From Argyresthia goedartella (Eukaryota > Arthropoda > Insecta > Lepidoptera > Argyresthiidae): a stretch of 64,000 bases of DNA. Shown piece by piece: positions 9,401 to 20,339 of the stretch (its first letter is position 1; every line of letters begins with the position of its first letter). The position numbers and the translations under genes were made by a program. A model generated the notes under the pieces. The model made no database searches, was not told where the DNA came from, and saw only the letters and a program-made list of their open reading frames with translations. The stretch spans positions 43,858,208-43,922,207 of the forward strand of contig OX463806.1 in assembly GCA_949825045.1 (NCBI GenBank), read 5' to 3'.

Positions 9401-12400
9401 TTTATTTTATTATTTTTTCTATTTTTCGTCTGGGCGCGGCCCCTTCCATCGAGAAATGAAAGCCAGTTTGATGCAGTGAGTAGGGAAATATTTTTGTCGT
9501 CAGTCCGATTTCATCAGTCCAATTTCATCAGTCCCTTGTGATCAGTTCCAATTCCCGTGAGTGCCCAGCCACAGAACAGTTCAACAGAAAAATCACTCCG
9601 CAAAGACAAATAAATAGGTAATCTCGTTGCGCGGCAATAAAGCACAATCTAGCTCGCATCTGCGCTACGTCCAGTAATCGCTAAAAACCTACTGAATCGG
9701 TTGCCCCGCCCTTGCAGGTCGAACTAATTTGTCATTTCCTTTTATCATACACACTATCTTAATAATAATATGCCAAAAGAACATTAATAGAGTGGACAAA
9801 GTATAGTGTGTTTTTTGTCGTATATTGTTTCGATTCAGGTGAATGCTTGATTTGATGTATGTATTTTTTCAGACATTTGAGTACATGATCGCTCTCGCAT
9901 AAATTGGAATGCTTCTGTTCGTTGGATTTTCTTGCTGGCTTTGTTGGGTTTGTGATTACCACTAGGGCTTGGTGTCTCAGAGTTTCTTTCGGTTTTCTTG
10001 TTCTCGTCTCACGAAAGCTATATGATCATGTTTTACGTTTCTCCATGTTGTCCTTTGAATCATGGTAATGTAGATATATTTTTTCATTTCCTTTTTGGAT
10101 TTCGATCCAAATACTAAGGAATATACAATCTAACTAAGTCATCACAAATTCTATACAAGTTATTGAATAGATCTTCTAAAAATTGCACAAATTAAATTTG
10201 ACAGGGTTCAGCGAAGATAAATTCCCTTACCCACTGATTGAAGACAAGGACCGCTCCATCGCATTCAAGCTGGGTATGGTAGACAAAGATGAGTTGGACA
10301 CCGCTGGCATGCCGCTCACAGCACGCTGCGTGTTCATCATCGACCCCATGAAGAAGTTCCGGCTGGCGTTCCTCTACCCGGCCACTACGGGACGAAACTT
10401 TGAGTAAGTGTATACATTTTGTTTAATATGTACAAAATTCAAATAATCTTCTTATTACAGTGGATATTTATTAATGTTTTTTCCCTACGTTAGACCATTG
10501 TGGGAGAACAATCTTTCTATTTGCCTTATCCTGTGTGGTGACAAGAAAACCATTTAAATTTTTTAAGTGGTTGCATACCAGTTTTTACACAGCTTTTAGC
10601 AATAAATAAATATACATACACAATTCCGTGTCTTACTTTTGTACTGTCGTCACTTACTATCTTTGTATTATTTGTGGGTCACTTTTACACCGCGGCGTGG
10701 TTTGCTTATACAGCCAATATAATCATTTTCAATTTTATGATAACAATATGTCCAGCGTTTACTGGTCCAGCATTGTTTACGCGAGGGTGAATACGTTGCT
10801 ACCGGCCGGCGGCAGCGACAAACTGGTTTCTATAAGGCCTAGCACCTCACAAGATACTCATCATTACACTACAAATCTAACACAACCTGAATATACCCGC
10901 CTTACATTATTATCAAAGAATCTAATAAGAATCCTATTTTTATCAAGCATTTCTGTCACAAAAACACATCTACATCTACCTAAAACCCGAGATATATTGT
11001 ACACATACCAATTACCACACTTGAACACAAATACACACAGTTATATTATTATTATTTTTTTATAAAAAGAGCTAAGTAATAACCTACTTACAATTTCATT
11101 CTGGAATGCGGGGTCTTTAAACACTGGGCACGATGAACTTATTGTAGCTATCTTACAAAGATCGCCAGATCTTGTCGCCATAAACGAGACATGGTTGCGT
11201 GAAGGTGAATTAGGCCGAGCCCCATCTATTCCTGGTTACCGTTTACGTCATGTAGCTCGCCCCACTCAAGTTCGCCAAGCACGAAGCGGAGGTATAGCCT
11301 TCTACATTAGAGTTGGTCTTCGGGCTAGGATTAACCCTCACCCTGAATCAGATTCCCAAGTTGAACAGCTCTGGCTATCTATCCCTTAGCGTCAAATCTT
11401 CAAAGATTATTGTTGGTACTGCCTATCGCCCTCAATGGATGGCCGTTGATACATTTCTTGATGCGCTGACTGACTCCATAGCAACGTTTTCCAAATTTGA
11501 TCGTATCATTCTTACTGGGGATTTCAATATAGACATGTTGAATAGAGAAAATATCATGACAAAAAAACTGCAAGAATTTCTAGAGTACGCTCGTCTTACA
11601 AACTGTATTACTGAACCCACACATTTTACAGATCACAGCGCCACTTTGATAGACCTTTTCTGTACAACTGCCACCGCTTCAAATGTTTCAATAAATCATA
11701 TCCCAGACCTCGGCGCTCATGCATTATTGACAGTTAAATTAAAGGTGAAAAGGGATAAATATCCAACATTTAAAACCACTTATAGACCACTTAAGAGCAT
11801 ACCTATGAAATGCTTTGAGCATGATTTAAACGCTGTTGATTGGGATATAATTGCAAAAGGTGCCAATGTTGATTCAATGGTCGCAACCTTAGAGGGATAT
11901 ATTCTCGACTTGTTCGATAAACATGCTCCAGAAAAAACTACGAACATCAAAGATCGACATATGCCCTGGTTAACCAATAATGTCAGACTGATGATGCAGC
12001 TAAGGGACAAAGTACATGCAACTTATAAGAAATCCAAATCTCAAACTCATAAACAGGAATACAAATCTCTTAAAAACCTCGTAATAACCAGTCTTTTTGC
12101 AGAAAAGAGGGCATACTTTGAACACCACATCAACAATAACACCAAAGACCCAAATCAGTTATCGAAAAAACTTCGTGAAACGTGTATTCCTAACTTCAAA
12201 AAACCAAATGAACTTCCTGACAACTTTGCTGATCCCAACGATATTATGTCTCATTTTATGAATATCCCCGGGGAAGATCGTGTAAGAATATCAGATCTCA
12301 CCTTTTACGAATACCATAGGTTTGGTCCTGGTGTTTTCCGACTTAAACAAGTGAATGAGCATGATGTCAGTAAAATTATTCTTAAACAGAACTCACACGC

Positions 12401-15400
12401 CTGTGGTATGGACAAAATTACAATGGATATGTTAATTCTCACATTACCACAAACACTTAAATAATTACTCATATTCTAAACCTATCCTTGATTACCTCTA
12501 TATTCCCATCATCTTGGAAGGCGTCTATTGTCCGTCCGACCCCAAAAATAAGTAAACCCAAAATAATATCTGATCTAAGACCTATAAGTATACTACCGTA
12601 CCTCTCTAAAATTCTCGTAAAACTTGTGTACTTTCAAGTAATTTCATTTGCGGAAACACGGCCTTCTTCCAAAGTTTCAATCAGGTTTCAGAAAGAATCG
12701 TAGTACAACGACGGCTCTTCTTGATGTTGTTGACTACGTATTAGCATCCCAAGACCTGGGAATGCCACGTTTCTCGTCCTACTTGACTACTCTAGAGCAT
12801 TCGACTCCATCAATGTGAATTTAATTCTTTCCAAGCTGAGCTACTATGGATTTGAAGTAAATACGATTAAGTGGTTTGAAACTTACCTCAAAGACCGCAA
12901 CCAACAAGTAGTCTTAACAAATAGTGACTGAACCAAAAATCACTCTCAAAAAGTCACCACCTGTAGAGGTGTTCCTCAAGGGTCCATATTGGGTCCTCTG
13001 TTATTTATTCTGTACTGCGCTGATATCACAAGCTGCATTCACCATTGCAAATATCATCTATATGCCGATGATTTACAGCTTTATATTGAAGTGAACAAAG
13101 AATCGCTTCCTGATGTTATGCGGAGGATAAACGCGGATTTAGAACGTGTAACAACTTGGTCCTCCAAAAATGCGTTGGTCCTAAACCCAAAAAAATCAAA
13201 GTTCATGATACTCGGCTCGAGACACCAGGTGAATACTATTGGCGATATGAATCCACAAATTGCTATATCGGGGGTACCAGTGGAGCGAGTGCGTGAAGCG
13301 CGGAACCTGGGTCTAATCATGGATGAGGAGCTGCGTTTTGACAAACATGTTCTCGAGCTCGTCAAAAACTATTTTTACAGGTTGAATATTCTTTACAGAA
13401 TTCGGAAATTCCTAAAAGAAGAAATACGAGTGGAGCACTGTGAGGCGTTAGTGTTGTCAAAGCTTAACTACTGCATCACAGTATACGGGCCGCGTTTGTA
13501 TAAGCACACTGAGCGATTGGTACAGCGAGTGCAGAACGCCTGCGCTCGCTATTGTTACATCGTCCCACCACGTACTCATATCACGCCCTATCTGAATCGA
13601 GCAAATGTTTTAAAAATGAAAGGCAGACAACAATTTCAATTTGCAGCGCTCTTGTTCGGTGTTATAAAGAGAGGGATACCTGAATACCTTCACGAAAAGC
13701 TCTCCTGGAAAGTTTCCAATCACCACATGAACCGCAGCTCAACAAATATACTCTCCATTCCCCGGCATCGGACTGCTGCTTTCAGGGGGGGTAGCTTCAG
13801 ATATCTGGCTACAAAATGCTGGAATAATATCCCTCCGCCAATTCGTGAAAAAATTACTTTAACCAGCTATAAAACAGCATACAAAGCCTATTTACTAGCC
13901 CTTCAAAAAGCGGATAACTGAAGCTATCTCTGCAGTCTGCATCGGCAGCCTTCGTTTCTGACCCACAAAACCTCTTGCATTTTTCAAACATGTTTGTACA
14001 TTATTCATATTTATCATAGTTACTGTGCCTATTTACTTATTTATTTATATATTTATTTATCGTACTTCATACCATTATTTACATGCCACACACAAACTCT
14101 ATACTCATATACCCTACATTTATATTATGCTATTTATTGTTTATATCTCTTATCTATGCATATTACGTAGTCTAATCAACACCGTACAAAACAACACACT
14201 CAGTCACACCGGTTCCGACAGAATACCAGCGCTTCAGGTCCTCCTGTAGGCCCTGTAGCATAATGCTGAGCCGGAGCCGTTTCACCGTCGCCGTATACAA
14301 CCAGCACACTATGCTGTTTTCTTAAGAAGCCATTTACATCACATAATATACCCACTTTTGTTGTTGTCCATGTGTATTCCTATTTTTGTATATTCCTATT
14401 TTGTGCTATGTGTTGTGTATTGTGACGCTTGAATAAACGCATATTCTATTCTATTCTATTCACTTAAGGTGGCTTGCAAGATTCCTAATCCTAGGTTTTA
14501 TTGGAAAGTCATTCTAATGGTGTGGGAGTATAATGTTCTCATAAATCACTTAAGTATACTAGTGTCTCTGTGAGATGTAGACCTCGCGAGCGGCACAGCA
14601 AACATGTTTTAAAAAAAATAAACATGTTTCATTTTATCGGATGAACAAAAGGAAAAACAAATAAACCGACTGAATTTCTTTCAATACCACATTAAATTTT
14701 ATGAATGCACCTGGTTTCGTACAAGTACATGGCCTCTCGGCACTTTAGGTCCTATTACCGGAATGTCTAGTCGGTTTATAAAGTCTATTTCTCAATAGAG
14801 AGGTTTTGCTTTACATCAGCAGTGTAGGAAATAAATAGGTAACTCAGATAGTGAATCCTCGTGACCTTGAAAGCAGCCTACAAATTAAAGTACATAGCAT
14901 ATATCCATCCACTCTAAAATAAAAGGCATTAAAGTAAACGCATCGATTTAAATTATGCGACGATATTCACGTGTCTGTTATTTCAAGCCCATTTTATAAC
15001 CAATATAATGTTACAATAGAAGTAACATTTACTACGGTATCGGCCAAAGTTATCGGGGTCGGAGGTTATCTTGCGTCAGCGGTATCGTAACTCGAATTGG
15101 TGCAGCATAACCTAAGGTCCAAGATGTTTAATCTATTACGAATTGTGAGATGACCCACAAATGCTCTGTTGACAATGTCATCATCATTCATTGTAAAACA
15201 AACACAGTTAATTTAGGATTTCTGAGTTGAAATCGACTTGCTGTTTCGGTTTGGAGAGTGGATAGATCGTTTAGGCTAGTGTAAGTTTTAGGTGATCTTT
15301 ATAGATCGTTTAGGCTTTAGCTAGCGTAAGTTTTGCTAATCTTTTTAATGTTTGCGGTCGCGGAGATCTTACTAGTATGGAAAATAGCGTCAAATAGCGA

Positions 15401-17479
15401 TGGGCAAGCCCGCTGTCACGCAAAAGGAAATTAATAACTGGCGAAATATGGGTACTGCTGGATATTGAAAGGTCAAATGGGTTCAGACCATCGTTATTCC
15501 ATCACCAAACTGTATAATTTAATATTCACCATTAATAATAAAAACTTTTGTGGTAATGTTAATTGAATAAATTATTATTTATTTAATATTTAAACTATTC
15601 CGATATTCGCTATATTTTGATCTGTCGCTGAACATCGTTTTACTTTTGACAAGTTCAAAGCCATATTTGACAACTGCAATGAAAAATATTGCATAAAAAG
15701 TAGTCATTAAGAAGTAAAATAAAGCATGGAATGGAGTATAAAATTTCCCATTATGTTTTTCAGTGAGATACTGCGTGTCATCGATTCCATGCAGCTCACT
15801 GATAAAGCCAAGGTTGCTACTCCTGTCGACTGGCAGGTAAGTCCCTAGCCTTTATGCATGTAAAAAGCATAGTTAGCTGGGCTGGACCGCATACTAATTA
15901 AGTATGAACCTAGTCCGGCTATGCTAATATTAATAATAATAACTATTCATTTCAACAGGCCTGACATAACTCTCCACGATAAACAAAACAAAACAGTATT
16001 TCTCATGCTGTTGATATAGCCATACCAAATACACACAATCTTACCACAACTTTTACGGAAAAGAACACAAAATACACAGACCTTGCCATTGAAATTAAAA
16101 CACAATGGCATGTACAATCTGTCAAAACCATTCCAATAGTCATCTCATCCACACGAGTCATCCCATACACATTACACACTAGTCTCAAAACACTAAATAT
16201 ACCCAGATCCACACACATACTTCTTCAAAAAACAACAATACTAAATACATGTAGAATTGTACGGAAATTCATGGGCAAGGACCGTGATCTTTAGTAGATA
16301 AGCACTTGGCGTAAGCCCGTGCATCAGAACCTCTTTATTACAAGAGTGAAATGAAAAATTCATAAAAATATAATAATAATACCTTGGACACCATTTACAC
16401 ACATTGATCTAGCCCCAAACTAGGATTCCCGTATCTTCCTGGAAGCTCCAGAGATAATCCTTTCAAATTCAAATCACAGTCGCTTTAAACAACAGCTCGT
16501 GTGAAATGTGTGAAATAGTCGCGTTTGGATTGGTCATACGTCAATTAAAGTTCGCGAACATTTTTCAAAACATCAATGTGAACGTTATCGAGTTAGGTGT
16601 CAGAGATTTAGAATATAGAGCTACTGTTGCTTACTTTTAAGGTTATACGCACAGACACGGAACGTCAAAGACGAAATAATTTGCATCTCCTGACTCCTTG
16701 TTCATATTCACAGGAAAATCGACGCAGTTTAACAAAAATCGATTTATAGAAGGAAAACTAAGTGTAGTTATCTAATAGAATCAGCACTAACGATATTTTC
16801 CACCTGTGAAACTAACGTTGAGTTATTTTGTAAATTTACATCGTCAGTTACTACGTTTCCTCTGTCAAATATTTTCCGGACCTTGCGAAAAGTCCCCTTC
16901 ATTGTCATGCATTCAGCATTGTCCTTTTATGTTTATTGTCATATCAAATTCCATTGATAAAGAATGTCTTTATTCTGATAATCTTATCAGGTCGCGGTCA
17001 TTTCAATAACAATAATTTAATTATAAAGATAACTTTACGCTTTGTTCGAGTCGCATAAGAGACGAACTCATCTTTGTGACGTCGAAGATCTTTTCTTTTG
17101 GCGTAGCAGTGGCACATGCCTAACGAGATAAAGATGAGTCGATCTGCTGTTTTGTTTTCTATCCTGATTATCTCGTTTTAGATTTTATGCTTTACAAAGC
17201 TGTGTTCCCAAAACAAGATATATGTAATCTTGTCTGGTGGTGACTCATTACTTATAATATGAATTATTACCGGCTAAGCGTGCCCGCTACTGTGTCTGGG
17301 ATAAGTGTGTTACTCTGTTCGTGACCTATGGTCCTCTCCCGCAGAGGGGCGACGACTGCATGGTCCTCCCAACGGTGCCAGAGGACCAGGTGGCACAAGA
17401 GTTCCCAGCCGGCGTGACGCATGTGCCGGTGCCCTCCGGAAAGAAGTACCTGAGGAGGACCCCCTGTCCCAGCGTCTGA
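6407..17479 (+). CDS. Prx6: Peroxiredoxin-6 (1-Cys peroxiredoxin), five exons
   Basis: Exons 6407-6492, 6930-7105, 10205-10403, 15764-15836 and 17345-17479 join in frame at GT-AG sites to a 222-residue protein, the usual length for this family. The enzyme reduces H2O2 and lipid hydroperoxides. Cys44 in [12 protein letters not shown] is the peroxidatic cysteine, with Thr41 and Arg128 as its usual active-site partners; no 2-Cys resolving motif is seen. The C-terminal part ([15 protein letters not shown], [16 protein letters not shown]) is typical of Prx6. Mammalian PRDX6 also has a phospholipase motif GxSxG. Here the matching segment is GESWA (27-31), and the residue matching the mammalian catalytic Asp appears to be Met136, so that activity is doubtful. 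Introns 2-4 are full of transposable elements, but every splice site is intact. No AATAAA was found close after the stop. Confidence 0.93.
6546..6601. repeat. Short inverted repeat in Prx6 intron 1
   Basis: A perfect 14-bp arm, ACCGATTCGAAAAC (6546-6559), pairs with 6588-6601. A second small palindrome, TAGGTGACACCTA, lies inside the loop. It may be the remains of a MITE or only a local hairpin. Confidence 0.75.
6930..7105 (+). CDS. Prx6: Prx6 exon 2 (peroxidatic Cys)
   Basis: The acceptor is TATTCACAG at 6921-6929 and the donor GTAAGT at 7106. It encodes [19 protein letters not shown] through [10 protein letters not shown] to SYAG (last codon split). It contains Cys44. Confidence 0.93.
7169..7556 (+). 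repeat. Diverged tandem duplication, about 202-bp unit, Prx6 intron 2
   Basis: Unit 1 starts at 7169 (ttttgagtgagccccttt) and unit 2 at 7371 (ttttgagtgggccccttt). Both continue through a 'cacttagtg(t/c)taag' block and end in 'tgatgacaacccatgga'. The units differ by many substitutions and small gaps, so the duplication is old. Confidence 0.8.
8064..8117. repeat. Perfect 22-bp inverted repeat with 10-nt loop inside the Tc1 element
   Basis: Arms 8064-8085 and 8096-8117 are exact complements. The loop and left flank repeat a nearby motif (ttgcaagcagttt at about 8026 and again at 8086), which points to a template-switch origin. Confidence 0.9.
8270..8960 (-). pseudogene. Tc1-like transposase relic
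   Basis: On the minus strand, broken frames carry recognisable Tc1 blocks in order: [38 protein letters not shown] (second catalytic Asp), LDWPPY, and [10 protein letters not shown] (the Glu of the D,D,34E triad). The frame has stops, for example between the MLP and WTFQQ blocks, and the N-terminal DNA-binding part is not clear. The copy is dead. Confidence 0.85.
9330..9403 (+). repeat. SINE family A, body fragment
   Basis: Reads 'tagtgtggggccagaagcaa' and 'gtatataaatgttta', the body of family A without its tRNA-like head. Confidence 0.6.
9478..9590 (-). repeat. Inverted relative of the intron 2 tandem unit
   Basis: The reverse complement reads 'ctgggcactcacgggaatt' and repeated 'gactgatgaaatt' blocks, as in 7450-7550. 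It flanks the Tc1 element on the far side, so the two copies form an imperfect inverted pair. Confidence 0.55.
10205..10403 (+). CDS. Prx6: Prx6 exon 3
   Basis: The acceptor is TTTGACAG at 10197-10204 and the donor GTAAGTG at 10404. It encodes [16 protein letters not shown] through [18 protein letters not shown] to ATTGRNF. It carries the conserved Arg128 of the active site. Confidence 0.93.
11090..14462 (+). mobile_element. Second LINE, decayed, inserted in Prx6 intron 3
   Basis: An endonuclease-reverse transcriptase ORF broken by frameshifts and stops is followed by a 540-bp 3' UTR. That UTR has AATAAA at 14432-14437 and a short (ATTCT)n tail to 14462. The 5' limit is uncertain and could lie as far up as 10620, since 10630-11065 is an unassigned open stretch. 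It is in the same orientation as the host gene. It is a different family from the LINE at 1-4955: the proteins and tails differ. Confidence 0.85.
11100..13921 (+). pseudogene. LINE ORF2 pseudogene (endonuclease-RT)
   Basis: Endonuclease blocks in order: [22 protein letters not shown], then a frameshift near 11385, GTAYRP, TGDFNID and DLGAHALL. Reverse transcriptase blocks: [13 protein letters not shown], a stop at 12462, then [13 protein letters not shown] in another frame, SGFRKN near 12680, a shifted YSRAFDSIN near 12790, [14 protein letters not shown] near 12965, and YADDLQLY near 13060. The last 310 codons (12989-13921) are open and run through the thumb region to [11 protein letters not shown]. 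At least three disruptions separate the segments, so no full protein can be made. It belongs broadly to the CR1/Jockey group. Confidence 0.85.
14562..14735. repeat. Interspersed repeat family H, partial
   Basis: Begins 'agtgtctctgtgagatg' and later has 'ttcaataccacat' and 'gaatgcacctggtttcgtac', matching the copy at 53325-53712. Confidence 0.55.
14740..15380. other. Prx6 intron 3, unique-looking stretch
   Basis: No coding sequence is recognised. A 39-bp direct duplication at 15262-15344 (start motif 'atagatcgtttaggct' at 15262 and 15301) is the only structure seen. Confidence 0.6.
15395..15470 (+). repeat. SINE family D, body fragment
   Basis: Carries 'gcgatgggcaagcccgctgt' and 'taataactgg', a diverged form of the family D body. 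Confidence 0.5.
15764..15836 (+). CDS. Prx6: Prx6 exon 4
   Basis: The acceptor is TTTTTCAG ending at 15763 and the donor GTAAGTCC at 15837. It encodes [18 protein letters not shown] to TPVDWQ, the start of the Prx6 C-terminal domain. It is only 73 bp. Confidence 0.9.
15955..16285 (+). pseudogene. LINE C-terminal fragment in Prx6 intron 4
   Basis: Reads [16 protein letters not shown], then after a +1 frameshift [51 protein letters not shown] and a TAG. This block is the well-known tail of a lepidopteran LINE reverse transcriptase family (xDIAIPLTHNL... KYxDLAxEIKxxW... VxPIVISxxGxIP... RxVRKFL). It is truncated at the 5' end and frame-broken. Confidence 0.75.
16368..16441 (-). repeat. SINE family B, 3' fragment
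   Basis: Begins with the (TAA)n tail, then 'ccttggacaccatttacaca' and 'tctagccccaaactaggatt'. The tRNA-like head is missing. Confidence 0.8.
16442..17344. other. Prx6 intron 4, remaining part
   Basis: AT-rich, with no recognised gene or repeat. It ends in a pyrimidine-rich tract before the exon 5 acceptor. Confidence 0.6.
17345..17479 (+). CDS. Prx6: Prx6 exon 5 (C-terminus)
   Basis: The acceptor is CTCCCGCAG ending at 17344. It encodes [20 protein letters not shown] to [15 protein letters not shown] and TGA at 17477-17479. The exon is much richer in G and C than the introns around it. The open frames seen on other strands here are shadows. Confidence 0.92.
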   Translation, partial: RGDDCMVLPTVPEDQVAQEFPAGVTHVPVPSGKKYLRRTPCPSV

Positions 17480-18780
17480 AGACATGAGAGTACTTGCCGA
17501 AACGATGGGGGAGATTAGTCTATAGACGAGTCAGGTTAAGAGCAAATACTTGTCAATGACGACTACTTTATGGGGTATATCTCTAAATTATTCTCAACTT
17601 TTGAATCTTTTTTTTGTCAGCGCGAACCTCCGACACTGGCCCATAATAGTTACCATGACAGTTATTTGCTATGAAGTCTGAGACTAGTGCAAGGCGCTCA
17701 TCTGAGTAGGTTCCTGCGGTGTTTCGGTGCGGGGGAGGTGTGTTGTCGTGACAACTGTATGACGGGAGACTTAAACCTCATAGGTAGGCCAATACAGCCT
17801 ATCTCTAAATCTCAGGTTAATCAGAGCAGGAGTAAAAGCAGTTGTTTCTTTATACTAGCTTGTTGATCTTGAGTATCAGCAGTGTTTCATTAACATCAGA
17901 AAAGTCTCCCGAAGTTATCGCAATCTATGTTTTTCACAAATTTTTTTTTTATTTCGCACCGGATTTGAGTTTATTTACTTGTTATTGTTTTATCGTTTTA
18001 AAAACATTAAGTTAACGTAAGTTTGTTATAACTATAACATATAACTGTTATTAAAGATCTTTAAGCCTAGCCTGTGCTGGTTCGGCATAGCATGCAATGT
18101 TACCCCTCCCCGCACCGGCCTCCTATCGCAGGAATGTTCTCAGTCGAGTGCTATTTATTGGTGTAGGTCCAACACAGGACGGAGGAGGTAAAAGAACAGA
18201 AGGGCTGTAAAAGTTTGTTACTTACCAGCGTTTTTATGAATTTGCTCCGGTGAACTGAAGTTTACAGATTGCAATAATCTTTTAGCTTCTTCTATTCTAA
18301 AGACCTTTCCAATTTACTAATCCAACAAGCGCTATTCTATGGATTTTCTATTGGCTCGGGTTGTAATTAAGTTACTTGATAAGTGCCTGTTAAATTATTC
18401 TGCTGTGAAAATATTATATTTTGTTTATTAATTATACGGAAAAGCGTAAACTGTCTTTTAATGTACTCTTGAACAGAAAGCAAGAGAAAAAGGACAACTA
18501 GATTTATCTCTCTCTCCTGAAGCTCATGACACAAGACCAATTAATGATTAAATCAATCGAATCGGGCGCACTTCCAAACTCGTTTGTTTCAACGGTATTT
18601 GAGACATAATTAAGAACCTCCTATATCTCTGTTCCTCTCAGCAAAACAATCTTTGAAAAAAAGTTAAGAAAAGTTTTCGAATAAAACGTGGTTTGAATTT
18701 AGTTAGGACCAAAATAACGGAGAAAGGTCGATATTTACCCACCAACCAATAACGAATAGACTTATCTCATCTTATCTCGA
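17480..18780. other. Prx6 3' flank and intergenic stretch
   Basis: Should hold the Prx6 3' UTR. No canonical AATAAA lies in the first few hundred bases; an ATTAAA near 18051 is possible but distant. No coding sequence is recognised. Confidence 0.5.
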
Positions 18781-18784
18781 CACT

Positions 18785-19054
18785 TATCCCAGTGTCGTGC
18801 GGGACGCGGGGCGCCATACTGACAGCACCCGCAACCGCACTGAAAACGCCTTTAGTAAAATACAGCACGCCCCGCAAGCAAGGAACCAGGACTCGGTCTC
18901 CCGGGAGCGCTCTGGCCAGCAGCAGCAGTGAAAGTCGTCACTTTCGCAGCCAGCAGTGGGGCGCGCCAAAAGTGAAGGTGTCCCCACCGGCGCACGCGCA
19001 GTCAGTGTGCTTCGCGCGCGAACGGCAAACCCACGTGCCGCATTACCAGCCTCT
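18785..19054 (+). promoter_or_regulatory. GC/CpG-rich 5' region of a second gene
   Basis: Base composition changes sharply from the AT-rich surroundings to G+C-rich with many CpG. Several frames are open on both strands only because stop codons are rare in GC-rich DNA. Its position just before a signal-peptide exon suggests promoter or 5' UTR. Confidence 0.5.
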
Positions 19055-19230
19055 ATGGGGCCGTTGTTGTTGTTGCTGCTTGTAGGTGCGGCGGCGGGCG
19101 GCGGCCGCCTGCCCCGCACCTCGCCCCAGGCGCCTTCGCCCCCGGCGCCCTCGCCCCCCGCCCCGCCGCACACCACCCCCCGGTCGCTGCGCAACGCAAC
19201 CCTTGCCAGCCGGCCCTCTGTGCGAAACAG
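19055..19230 (+). CDS. First coding exon of an unidentified secreted or membrane protein
   Basis: From the ATG at 19055 the frame reads MGPLLLLLLVGAAAGGG, a typical signal peptide: short start, run of seven Leu/Val, small residues before the likely cut. A Pro/Ala/Ser-rich stretch follows (SPQAPSPPAPSPPAPP), then RNATLA, a possible N-glycosylation site. The frame meets a plausible splice donor, AACAG|GTCAGA, at 19230/19231 after 58 codons plus two bases; without splicing it stops within a few codons. The GC-rich base use is unlike its surroundings but usual for first exons. No continuing exon was recognised in the rest of the window, so the next intron is either very long or the exon is small. 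The protein family is unknown. Confidence 0.55.
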
Positions 19231-20335
19231 GTCAGATTACTACACCTAATGCTAATTTGGGGTGTGCAACTGTTGGAATATGAATGAGATTTTTGTTGGG
19301 ATGGTTGTTTGTTTGTGAGTAGCGTTTTTCAGCGGTTATAGTGAAGTACAAAGTTATTTATTTGTCTTAATCCTCGTAAATTTAATAAGTAGGCATAGCA
19401 GTACGTATTGCGTCAAAAGTGGGCATTGAATTGATAATTGGCATTGATGTCCTAACTAGATATTTACAACATGCTTGATAAAAAAATATAAGCGGATTCT
19501 ATGCTGATGTAGGCACTGTAGGTCCGGGCGATTGTGTGGGAAACTGCAACGATCAAGATTAGTTTGTACATTGTAAGCTCGGACATAAACATTGTTAGAT
19601 CAGCTTTGATAACGCTTGTCATTTCGACACTATTTCGCACAGAACCTGTCGATAATAAAATCAATATAATATTTATTTCAGATAACAATTGAATATTTAT
19701 ATTGAAACGACATAAGATTGAATTCTGCTGTTGTCTTAATCCCAGTCATACTAACAATGCAAATATGTCTGCATTTCTGGAATTAATTTAATATAATTTA
19801 TGTCTACTTACCCCTATAAGTTAGCATCAATAGGTACATTTAAACATAATAGGGTTGAAATTATGTGAGTTGTGTGTTGAGTGTGTGATGTTCTCCTGAA
19901 ACGACTTAGTTTTTCAATCGAATGGAGCAGGAGTATAATATTATAATAAGGCCTCTTACTTCTTGATAGTTTAATAAAGAATTAGCTATGTTTTTTTAAA
20001 GAATATCCACTATTCCACTATTTTAGCCTTTAGGCCTGTGTTTAATTAAGGTGCATTTTTAAGCAATAGTAAATATTCGTTATCTGCGTAGAGTAGCATA
20101 TCCATAAAGTGGTATATTAACGAATAATGACTATACTAAACAAGCTCTAATTATGCTTGTCGTAATTGAGATAAAATGTGTCTCGGCATCTATCGAATTC
20201 TACAAGCCATTCCAAGACACAATAATTGCTAAATCCCAGAGTAGTTTAGCCTCCAATAAAAGTATTGCCTAATCGGTCGACCGGTATGACAGTAATTAAA
20301 ACTAAATAAAAATAAATGCATATATAATAGATATC
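19231..20335. other. AT-rich stretch, nothing recognised
   Basis: Probably the first intron of the gene starting at 19055. No ORF with family resemblance is seen. Confidence 0.5.
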
Positions 20336-20339
20336 TTCA

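Noticed and set aside
13081..13365. Minus-strand 94-codon ORF
   Set aside because: It is the shadow of the LINE reverse transcriptase on the plus strand.
17267..17487. Open frames on both strands over 17267-17487
   Set aside because: They are shadows of the GC-rich last exon of Prx6, which is read in a different frame.
18784..19283. Minus-strand 136-codon frame and two plus frames beside the signal-peptide exon
   Set aside because: Stop codons are rare in GC-rich DNA. These frames have low-complexity Ala/Arg/Gly sequence and no domain.
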